Source: Symbiodinium natans (Eukaryota; Sar; Dinophyceae; Suessiales; Symbiodiniaceae). Taken from it: a DNA stretch of 22,500 bases. A program made the position numbers and the translations under genes. Below, piece after piece: positions 1-12,085 of the stretch; position 1 is the first letter of the stretch; the number at the start of each line of letters is the position of its first letter. Under the pieces are notes generated by a model, which did not search any database, had not been told where the DNA came from, and saw only the letters and a list, made by a program, of their open reading frames with translations. The DNA lies in contig CAJNDS010002179.1 in the NCBI GenBank assembly GCA_905221605.1, forward strand, positions 1,377,026-1,399,525, given 5' to 3'.

Positions 1-27
1 TGTAGCAGCGGTAGTGGTAGCAGAACT

Positions 28-633
<606 letters not shown>

Positions 634-912
634 GAAGGAAGTACTCGCACGGTAGTATTGCAATAGTCGTCTTGGTCGTGGGGGGTAGCGATTCTTGTCA
701 TGATCGTCGTCGTGTTAGTCGTACTGGTAGTGGTCGTGGTATAGTTCCGATGGTAACAACGTTCAATATTTCTTCGATTATGCCTACTGCCTACGCTTTG
801 GTTCTTCATTTAAGGATTGCACAGTTTCTTGTCATTGTTCCGCTTGCTAACGCAGAAGTGGAGGGTGTTGAACATTCTGAGACGCCTTGGGTATTTGCAG
901 ACATGCCCTCAG

Positions 913-999
913 GTGGAGTATGAGAAGGACGCGCCGGATCTCCACACCAAGCTGTTTGCAAAGATCCCGTGCCTCGACGCCAAGCATGATGAAATCCTG
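913..999 (+). CDS. Kinase-like gene, exon 1 of those recognised
   Basis: The frame starting at 913 reads VEYEKDAPDLHTKLFAKIP and onward, after an AG acceptor at 911-912. A second in-frame acceptor, TTTGCAG, ends at 900. The DLHTKLFAKIP strand resembles the N-lobe segment with the ATP-binding lysine in this kinase-like family. The 3' end is uncertain: several GC or GA donors are possible between 969 and 1000. A telomere-like tract follows at 1057. Confidence 0.5.
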
Positions 1000-3900
1000 A
1001 GCCGCCCCTTTGCGGCCCCTCTAAACCGCAATTGCCTGCAGCCAATCAGATGCGGCCCCTAAACCCTAAACCCTAAACCCTAAACCCTAAACCCTAAACC
1101 CTAAACCCTAAACCCTAAACCGTTGGGCGAGTCCTCGGGATGGCATGCCGAATTTGGAGTGCTGCCCACACCGCTCGTCTGGCCAGCCCCCGCAGAAGAA
1201 AAGGCTGTCAAGTACTGATCACTACAAGTTTAAAGCGTCCCTTCCTTGAGGTGGGTTTTTGATACCACTTGGAGGTTCATGGGTAGTCAAAAGGTTATGA
1301 GAATCGAAACTATGGGTTTAAACCCCATTGAGGGTACTTGAAACCCAACTTATTGCTACCCATGAACCCCAAGCAGGGGAAGCGAGGGGCAGCTCCGCTT
1401 CAGGTTTCCGCTGGCTGGGAACACGCTGTCGGATCGGATGGCCTCCTCTGTGATGCAGTGGCGCAGCCGCACGGGAGCCCAAATTTCCATTTTGGGAGCC
1501 TCTAAACCCTAAACCCCGCCCCAAGCTCAAAGCTTGTCGAGATACTGGGGTTGAGGGAGCTTGCTTGGAAGCCCTTGTGACTTAGTACGTCGACTGTGTA
1601 TCCCCTAGAAACCCGACCATAATCCCCATAACCCACCTTCCTAACCCTACTTAGGGGCAAGCTACGCAGTCAAGCCCCTTACCCCAAACACACATCAGCA
1701 CCCGCATCTGTTCGAAGGGCATCGGGCCTAACCCCACCTGCTGCTGTTGGAAGTTAGTTTCATGGACAAGCTTGAGCTACTTAGGTTGGGATGTTACCCC
1801 TTATACTAACCGTCCTTAATAAGGATTATCATAGGGGGGTACTAGAATCCCTCTTAAGGACTGTTAGAATAGCGGGAAACATCCCAATACTTAAAGGTTA
1901 TTTAGGGTTCTTGGCTTGGGTTTTTGTTGGATTGGAGGCCTCAACCCGAAACCCTAAACCCTAAACCCTAAACCCTAAACCCCTAGAATGAAGAGTCAGC
2001 ATTCGAGGTCGGGCTCTGAGATCGGCGAGATCAATGCCCAGCGGATGCTCGAGTTGCTTTCCTAACCCTAACGGCCAAGCACGTTGAATGTTCTACGGCG
2101 CAGGTGTGAACCCGAACCTTTCTAACCTAACACTTTGTAAGAATTCGGAAAGCAGCCGGTGTAGAACCCTGAACCCGAACCTTTATAACCTAACACTTTG
2201 CAAGAATTCGGAAAGCAGCTGGTGTAGTACGGGCTCCCAGGATGTTTCGGAGAGGGGAAGAGAGCGCCCCTTTTGCAGGAGGCTTTCTTTCATTAAGGTG
2301 CTAAGTAGGGCGCTTATTTCGGGTTTAATTAGGAGGTTAGGCCCGATACCGTTTTAGCAAGGGGCTCGTCCTCCCCGCCCTGCAGCCAGACCCTGAGCTC
2401 TTCTGAACTTGGGGACCAAATGAATCCCAAAACTGGGGTCATAATACCCTGTACTACTACACCTCCGATTCAGGGGTTCATGAGCCCCAAACCCTTTTAG
2501 GGTCCCTTTTGGCCCCTTAGGAAGGCACGAAACCCCAAGCCGCGGAAAGCCCTGTGAGGTCGCGCCTCCCATTCCAGATCCCGCGGCACCTCGATGGTGA
2601 CACTATCATAGAACTAGTAGGAATAAACAATAACAATATCAACGTTCAATTCAACCTAATACTAAAGTTACTAAACATAAATAGTGCTGCCTGGCTTGAC
2701 GACTTAGGCCGAGTAGACTAACTGCACGTCGTAGCACCTTCACCCTGCGCGAGGCCATGCTCAGGTGCCTGAAGGCCACAGGCGCTTTAAGAAAAAATTG
2801 AAGGCCCTAAACCCTAAGCCCTTGGTTCACAGTGCAGTTGTGCTCAGTTGCTCAGACTCAGAGACAGCGCCGAGTAAACCCTTGGCGTCATGCATGCGGC
2901 CACGCCCAAGCTTAAGCCTAAACCCAATAAGGTACTACTTCGGCGATGTCTCCAACGCCACCCGGCCTGAACTTTCAGAAGAAGGCACCAATGGGGACAT
3001 TAAGGTAGAACAAGTGATCGCTCCCTTCATTCCTAATGCATGAATTCTCTACTTTTCTTTGCCCGGCTGTGTGGTCATGAAGATACCAAAGAGGTGAAAG
3101 GAAAATATGATTGAAAGGGAGTGAATGCGTGAAGATAAGCCGAAGGAGAGAACACGTCCATTAAAATCTGCTGCATTTGTGGGGGATTTTGTAGGCCCCT
3201 GGAATGAACCCCCTTGGGGGGAACTCTGTGCTTCCAGGGATGAAAACTCGTAGCCGTACGGTTGTACCCCACATGGTTTTCCCTTAATGTGCCCCGAACA
3301 TGGCCCTTAGATGATCTTAAGAGTCTTTCTAACAGCTTCCCCAAACCCAAGGGTACCACCCTGAGAGATCCAGCGATTCGCCCCTTGCGTGCCGTGAAGC
3401 CCAGGAGACGTCGAACTGGATCCTGATCACTGAGCGGATACCTTTCGGGCTGAAGGATTCACTCCTTGGGGGTTTTTCCGTACGCCCCGCACGCAAAACA
3501 GCTCAACCCTAAACCCTAAAAACCGAAGCCCGTTAAGCCCCAAGCGGCAACATTCTGAAAGTTGTGTGTTTGAAGTTCCGGCCGCGCCCTTCTGAGTAAA
3601 CAATCCGGATGGTCGTCGCAAAGGTTGGCATCTAGCTCCCCTAGGTAACCAGACAGGTGAGAGTTGGGATCTTCCCCCTTATACCAACACGTCTTCAAAA
3701 AGGGATATAGTACCCCTTATTCGAACCCCTGTTGAGGACTGTTAGTTCTAAGGGAGAACATCCCAAAGTGAGAGTTCAGAAGACACCTCCGAGCCCTGCA
3801 CCGTGAAATCCTAGTACTGCTGCTGGCGCCTCAGCTCTTCTTTGTCATAGTTGGGTAACATTTTACATTTTTAAGGGTACTTTAACCCAATAAGGAATAT

Positions 3901-6900
3901 AAATTTAAAATTTTAATATTACCCCAACAATGAACAAGTCTTGATCTGTTCTCACACCCTCATCCCGATTCATTCTTTAAACCCCAAACCCCTTTTAGAC
4001 GTGGTGGGGCATTTCAGACGCCGGGTTTCCTGGGCTGATGAGAACCCAACCGGAAGCTGATGAGGGGCCTGAGCAACCGATAAACCTTAAGCTGCCCTAA
4101 TCTGCTTAAGAGGCCCACCATGAAAATCAGATAATAATCCCTATGTTGTTGTGTTTGTTAGTTATTAAGCAAATCGTAGTCGAGAAATGGTTCAGAAGCT
4201 GTGCCTTCAATTTCTGGGCACCCAGGCACTCACGTCATCATATCCAGTAACCTTACCATATTATACCGCATTCCATTATTTGTAGCATGATCTTACATTA
4301 AATAAATAACTGAATTTAAAATGTGATACCGGTGCGTAAACTAACTTGCCCGAAGACGGCCACCCGCTAAATCGCAGTGTGCGAGGACGGCGACCGCAAG
4401 ATGGATCCGGCTTATGACAAGATGAAGGACCGCGCGAGAGAGCCGCGCGGGTTTAGGGTTTAGGGTTTAGGGTTTGAGGTGCCGGCATGGCTCTCAGACC
4501 GGGTTCAAAAGGGAACAGCCTGTGCAAAAGGGGTTGAGGGAACACTACACAGCCAAAACCTCAGGTTCTCTGAGCCCAGTTCACAGACGGTTTCGCCATG
4601 TTGGCATGCAAAGTAGGCTTGTCCCTGATGTACCCCAATTAGAGTAATAATCTCTTCTATAAGCACCCCCAAGAACAGGCCCCTAGTTTTTCGGAACGTT
4701 ATTGTGTGCCGTTTAGAGCCTGTTCAGTATGAGTGGCAGGGGATGTTCCCAGCTTTGAACCCCTAAACCCGAAACCCTAAACCCTAAACCCTAAACCCTA
4801 AACCAGGACTGGGAGCTCAAGGGCACCATGGAAGAGTACTACTTCCTGCTCGTGAAGAAGGGAGCGCGGATGGCAGGCATGGACAAGGCTGGGTTTAGGG
4901 TTTAGGGTTTGGGACTCTGGAGCCCTTCGGGGAAAAACCGTTCACGGGAAAAGGGGTTTGGGGTGTAGGGGTTTAGGGTTTACGCCAGCTCACGCATCCT
5001 CCGGGTGTGCTAAGCCCACCACTGCGTGCATGTTGCTCAATAACTACCCGAAGACCCTGCGATCCAAATGCGTGATGGTTAGGCAGAGAAGCTCGCACCA
5101 CGTGCTGCCATGGCCCTCCTGCAGCACTTATGCCGGAGAGTGGAGAGTGGAGGTGTGTGAGTGCTGCGGGCTCAAGCGCAAGCGTGGCATGGTGGAACAT
5201 ATCAGATCCAGAGGTCATAGGGCAGATTGCTAGCGTCGGCTCTTGTGCTTTGCTGCATGCCTGAGTCCCCACCGCAGCATTTGGCTGAGAGACAGCGAAA
5301 GCCCCGACAGCGTTGCTGTGCACATTTTTGCTGGGGCCGCCATGCCAGCCTTGTCGAACTCTCGTCCCAGGAGCAGCCGCGTGCGCGGCTTCGCCCTGCT
5401 TGCACTTGGTGTGCTTGCGCTTTGGAACTTCGAGGGGCAGACCGCGTTCGGCAAAGCACCAGTCGTAGTAGAGGAGACCGAGGCGTCTGGCTTGACCAAG
5501 GCAGTCGCGGATCACGCCCTCCTGGTGTCGACGTTGCTGATGATCGCCTGCGGTGCTTTTGCGTACACCGAGAAGGGGCTGCCGCAAGCAGCGGGTCCGG
5601 CCGAGAAGCGCCCGGACTACAACAGCTTCCTGATGATCCAGAACATTCTTTGCTTCGCATCTGGCTATGTGAACGCTTTGGCCATTATCGACATGGGTAT
5701 GACGGTCTCTCACCAGAGTGGCAACACCAGCCACACGGGACGCTTCTAGTCCAACAGAGACTCAGGCGTCAGCCATTGTTTTTTTTTAAGACTTAAACTC
5801 AGTTCAGACTTGAGTGCCTCTTTGTTCGGGGATGTCTAGCCAGACTCTAGCTAGTGGAGTCCAGCCAGTCTAGCTGTCTGTCCAACACATAGGTTTGATC
5901 TTGAATGGGGGCGCAAAGTTCTTCCACTTGATGCTCACCTTCTGCATCGGCTCCTTCGTGGCCGGCTTGAGCAAGTGCGACCAGGAGGCCGTGCCAGGGC
6001 TCCAGAAACTAACCTGCGGGCGGTGGGCTGCACGTGTCTGAGGCAGCTTGAGAAGGCACCTGAATGCTTACTAACCCCCAACAAACCTCCCGCGAACCTC
6101 CCACGATGAACTAAGCCCCCAGGCCGTGTACCAGGGACGCTACTCGCCTAACCTGTTGGCCGCAGCCTTTGCTACGGTGTTTGGCTGCGGGGTTCACTAC
6201 TGCAAGGCTGAGGCCGGCCTTGGCAACGACGCAGCCTCCGAGAGCTTGTTGCTGTGGGCCTTTGCGCAGGGCATCCAGAACGGCATCACACGAAGGTGCA
6301 GCTCCCTGCCGATCTGCACCACGCACTTCACCGGCTACCTCACCGACGTTGGCGTTGGCCTGGGCCTGTGGGCACGCGCGCAGGCAGACGGCGCCGAGCC
6401 GCCCACCCTGCTGAAGGTCCTCCTCTTCGCGGCCGGCATCTTCTTCTTCGGCCTTGGTGGTGTGGCGGCCATGGAGACCCACCCCATCTGGGGCGCACAG
6501 GCAGCATTGGTCCCCGCCGCGATCATGGCGGCTGTGGCTGGTGGCCTCATCCCCGTCATCAAGACGCCTGCCAAGACCGCCTGAGCCTGAGCCGTCCTTA
6601 GAGCCCGCAGGGCAGATTTTTCCAGAGGCCGACCAGGCCTACGGCAATTTCACTGCGGCCGCTTATTCTGAGCTGCGGCACACGTCTGCAAGGAAAAGCT
6701 TGGCTGTTTAAACGCCCTGCCGAAGCGTCACTGACGACATGATCGGCACCAGCTGATCTCAGACTCCGTAGACCCACCCGGCTCGAAAAACCGGAGACAG
6801 TGATGATCCTACAGGTTACTGTGGCTAGCTTGTGACTCTTTCTTGACTATTTCATGATACCGCACTGCAACAGTCCAGTCCAATCTCTGTGGACCTGTCT

Positions 6901-9900
6901 TTGACCTCAACAGCATTCCTGAGAGCCATCCCGACAGCAGCATTTGGCTGAGAGACAGCGAGAGCCCCGACAGCGTTGCTGTGCACATTTTTGCTGGGGC
7001 CGCCATGCCAGCCTTGTCGAACTCTCGTCCCAGGAGCAGCCGCGTGCGCGGCTTCGCCCTGCTTGCACTTGGTGTGCTTGCGCTTTGGAACTTCGAGGGG
7101 CAGACCGCGTTCGGCAAAGCACCAGTCGTAGTAGAGGAGACCGAGGCGTCTGGCTTGACCAAGGCAGTCGCGGATCACGCCCTCCTGGTGTCGACGTTGC
7201 TGATGATCGCCTGCGGTGCTTTTGCGTACACCGAGAAGGGGCTGCCGCAAGCAGCGGGTCCAGCCGAGAAGCGCCCGGACTACAACAGCTTCCTGATGAT
7301 CCAGAACATTCTTTGCTTTGCATCTGGCTATGTGAACGCTTTGGCCATTATCGACATGGGTATGACGGTCTCTCACCAGAGTGGCAACACCAGCCACACG
7401 GGACGCTTCTAGTCCAACAGAGACTCAGGCGTCAGCCATTGTTTTTTTTAAGACTTAAACTCAGTTCAGACTTGAGTGCCTCTTTGTTCGGGGATGTCTA
7501 GCCAGACTCTAGCTAGTGGAGTCCAGCCAGTCTAGCTGTCTGTCCAACACATAGGTTTGATCTTGAATGGGGGCGCAAAGTTCTTCCACTTGATGCTCAC
7601 CTTCTGCATCGGCTCCTTCGTGGCCGGCTTGAGCAAGTGCGACCAGGAGGCCGTGCCAGGGCTCCAGAAACTAACCTGCGGGCGGTGGGCTGCACGTGTC
7701 TGAGGCAGCTTGAGAAGGCACCTGAATGCTTACTAACCCCCAACAAACCTCCCGCGAACCTCCCACGATGAACTACGCCCCCAGGCCGTGTACCAGGGAC
7801 GCTACTCGCCTAACCTGTTGGCCGCAGCCTTTGCTACGGTGTTTGGCTGCGGGGTCCACTACTGCAAGGCTGAGGCCGGCCTTGGCAACGACGCAGCCTC
7901 CGAGAGCTTGTTGCTGTGGGCCTTTGCGCAGGGCATCCAGAACGGCATCACACGAAGGTGCAGCTCCCTGCCGATCTGCACCACGCACTTCACCGGCTAC
8001 CTCACCGACGTTGGCGTTGGCCTGGGCCTGTGGGCACGCGCGCAGGCAGACGGCGCCGAGCCGCCCACCCTGCTGAAGGTCCTCCTCTTCGCGGCCGGCA
8101 TCTTCTTCTTCGGCCTTGGTGGTGTGGCGGCCATGGAGACCCACCCCATCTGGGGCGCACAGGCAGCATTGGTCCCCGCCGCGATCATGGCGGCTGTGGC
8201 TGGTGGCCTCATCCCCGTCATCAAGACGCCTGCCAAGACCGCCTGAGCCTGAGCCGTCCTTAGAGCCCGCAGGGCAGATTTTTCCAGAGGCCGACCAGGC
8301 CTACGGCAATTTCACTGCGGCCGCTTATTCTGAGCTGCGGCACACGTCTGCAAGGAAAAGCTTGGCTGTTTAAACGCCCTGCCGAAGCGTCACTGACGAC
8401 ATGATCGGCACCAGCTGATCTCAGACTCCGTAGACCCACCCGGCTCGAAAAAGCAGCTTACTGTGGCTCCGTGGAAGTTTGACTCTTTCTTGGCCTTGAC
8501 TCTTGACTCTGTCATGGTACTCCAGGTGCAACAGTCCAGTCCGACAGGTTCAGCCTAGGCTTGAGGGCGAAGCCTCTGTGGACCCTGAAGCCCATGGCCA
8601 AAAAGCTCACACTGCCCAGGACAGCTTCTTCGGCCCAGGGTTCAAGCCCAAGGAGATGTACGGCATGAGGAAGGTCTCTCTGCCCGCATGAACAGGGGTC
8701 CCTTAGATCTCTCAAATTCAGGCTGTGAGGCCCCCTAAACCCTAAACCCTAAATCGTAAACCCTAAAACCTAAACCCTAAACTAAACCCTAAGCCCAATT
8801 TTTTGGGCTCGCACGCCTCCTTCGGCAGTGTAGAGTGGAGTCGGGCCGAGCATACATCATTTAGCACACATTATGTTTGAGTCACGTTTGCCTGTAAGCT
8901 TGTCGATGTCCCCCTTGGGGATTTTTTTAAATAAATTTTGTTTATATAAACACACGAGGACATTAAATAAATAAATAAATAAATATATATATATATATAT
9001 ATTGAACTTTTTAAGGTTCTAAGGGGAGTATCGTTGTGGCGGTCTTATAATAGTGCTGCTTAGAGGCATCGCGGCGCAGTTGCCGGTGTGGAGGGCCCAG
9101 TATTAGGGAAGCGCCCCCCCCCCCCCCCAAATCGGCCTGCTGAACCAGCAGACGTCGTGGGGGACGTGGTTGTGGAAGTTGTCTCCAGTTTTGCGAACTG
9201 GATTGAATCCAGCATCCGCGTCCGGCTCCTCAAATTGTCAACCGGGTGATCACTCTCGAGGCCTCGAGGCTTTTTAGGGGCTGAGGGATGTTTAGGGTTT
9301 AGGCTTTTCAGGGCTCAACATGAGATGGAGCGAAGTGCGTTTAGAGCCCGGATGCAAAACACAAAAATCTGTAGAGTAGCTATGAAGCCCCTAAAAGTTT
9401 TGGGGGCGACAAGGGCTCGAGGGCATTTGGGGGCTCAGTTTTTTTTTTACCCCCCCTCCGGGCTCGGAATCTTCAGGAGGGTGCGGGGCCCCATTCCCTA
9501 ATCCCTAAACCCGAAGCCCTAAAGCCTAAAGCCTAAACCCTAAACCCTAAACCCTAAACCCTAAACCCTAAACCCTAAACCCTAAACCCTAAACCCTAAA
9601 CCCTAAACCCTAAACCCTAAACCCTAAACCCTAAACCCTAAACCCTAAACCCTAAACCCCAAACCAAACCTCAGGAGAGCTCAGGCATGGGCGAGGGAGA
9701 GCTGAAAGTGAAGCTGAAGATGGGCGCCGAGTTTGTGGGCACCACAGGCCCAGAGAATATGCATGTTTGCATAATAAACGAATGTGTATACATATATATG
9801 TATATATATATATGTACATATTAATATTGTACATATACATTACACCTATGTATGTATACATAGCCATATTTGTTATTCATTTTTGTAGATGTTATTCTCC

Positions 9901-12025
9901 TGTCTTTACTTATGTACATGTTTTATATTTGCATATATATATATATGTATACATACATACTATACTCTCATATTTATATATGAGAGAGATCAGGGTTTCT
10001 TGCAAGAGGGTTCCAGAGCACAAGCTTGGGGTCTAGTCGCTCGCTCTTAGGGTTCCTAAACCATGACCGCGAATCAAACTTCGACCCCCGTGATTCGACT
10101 AAAAAGGCTATAAGCGAACAAAAAACTACAACAGCCAAGCCCGATGAGCATCGTCCTGACCTCGGGCTTTGGGCTCAGCCGGCTGATTCAGCCCCAAAGC
10201 ACCGAATAGAACCTTTTTGTGAGATCTCGCCGGGAACTCGGCAACCTGTCGGCGGCACCTGAAGAAAGAGCACCCATGTAAAGCGACGCATGCTGTGAGG
10301 CAGTTTACTTGTCATCATGGAATGCCCTACAAAACGGATCCCCCACATCAACCCGAGTTATGAATTCAGCACAGTAACCCCCCCCCCCCCCGTTCCCCCA
10401 AATGTGAGGAAAGGCCCTCTTTCCGCCCGAGTGCTCCACACCCGAGTTCTTGCAGTCGTACAAGAGCCATGGGCTGCAAAGAGCCAGGAGCTTCAAACCC
10501 TGTCAGACATGGATGTTCCCCCCTTAGGCTAGCAGCTCCTTAATGGGGAATATAGCAGGGGAAAACGATAATCCCACAATTATTCAGGATATGAAGGACT
10601 GGTTAGTAGGGAACATCCCAATGCACTCTGCATTCAATTCAGCAAGCCCCCCCTTGAATGCTGGTGTAGAGTTGTGCTATCGACTCGAGCTAGGATCGCC
10701 CTTTCACGCGCAGTTGGGGGTGTGGGGGGGTTTTGGGTTCAGGGTTTAGGGTTAAGGGTTTAGGGTTTAGGGTTTGGGGGGGTGGGTTTGACGTAGGGAC
10801 GACTGCAATTACAACTTCGATTCAAGACCGAGGAAGATTCTCACCACTGCGAATGCATATGCTGCGGAGATAGTGTGGTGGTGCAACCGGAACCCCGTGC
10901 CTGGACAATGAAGAGTCCGTTTGGAAGAGGTGAGGGCCGAAGGTGTACTTGGAGGTTCAACCCAATACTAACTGTACTTATAACCCAATTATAAACAGAT
11001 TAGGGCACTTAAGGGGCTTATATGTGGTTTGTAATACAATCATGAATTGTTAATAAAACCCATGAACCTCCAAGTGCTTGAGCACGTGAGGGGTACTGCT
11101 AAGAGGCTTGGAGGTTCACGGTCAGTTCGAAGTACGGGGTATGACTGTGGGGTCAACCAGGTAAAACTACAGTTGCTGTCACCCTTCGAGTTCTGATGTG
11201 ACGAGCCATGAACCTCCAAGCACTGTTTCTGCAGCTGGCAAGCTTCAGCGCGCCCAGGTTATGTTTTGTTCTTGTCCTCAGGGCAAGCAAAGTCAAACAC
11301 CATTATGCTACGGGGGTAGGGGGGTGGAGGCTGGTTTGCAGGGCCCAGTCGGACGCTCAAAGAAACCAGAACTTGGAGATTCCTGGGGTAAGGCTCAAAA
11401 ACCAATCTCAAGCCCGACCATCAGCCTCCTAGCTACAGCTGCCAGAGCCAGTACTGTGGGCTAAGGACTACATTGCCTGGAGCCACGGCAACCTGAATGT
11501 GGACAACGTCTTCTTTTGGCGGGACTCCCAGGGTGCCTCCGGTGGCAGTGCTTGGTCCTTGCCCTTTTTGCCTTGGTTTGGGGGGGCGGGGGGTTTGGGG
11601 GATGGTGGTGGGCTGGACATGTAAGCTGCAAAGGGTGTGAGCAAACGTTTTGCCTGCCAGTACCGTAAGCAAAGCATTTTTTCAAGATGATCTTCAGAGC
11701 ATCCGGCTCCACCCTTCCCCTACAGCGTTTAGAACTTATGTCTTCCTGTTGGGTTTAGCAAAAATGGGTTTAGGGGTACACAAGCGTTGCTCAAGAACCA
11801 GGGCTTATGAGAACCCTGACGATGTTTAAAGCAGATCTTCACAGCGCCAGGTGCTCTCGACCTGGGCGTCCTTGACTGGGGAGGCCTGGCCGTGCGCTAT
11901 CTGCGGAGTTGAACAAATTTGAAATCCATGCATCAAGTTTGCGATTGTTTGCAAACTGCAGTCCGCAAAGCTACGAGGAGTAGCAGCAGTAGTCGTCGAT
12001 GTCGCAATATTCGTCATAGGAGTAG

Positions 12026-12085
<60 letters not shown>

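Noticed and set aside
1484-1500. Relic of the dinoflagellate spliced leader (CCATTTTGGGAGCC)
   Set aside because: Only a short partial match to CCATTTTGGCTCAAG, and no gene starts after it. Similar weak matches near 8798 and 18583 were also discarded.
4973-5734. 253-codon open frame on the - strand
   Set aside because: It lies antisense to the first DUF1275 exon and recurs antisense to copy 2; the + strand frame has the family motifs and the synonymous-only differences.
9767-10036. Tyr/Ile/His-rich open frame
   Set aside because: It comes from TATATG-type low-complexity DNA and is mirrored by a similar frame on the other strand.
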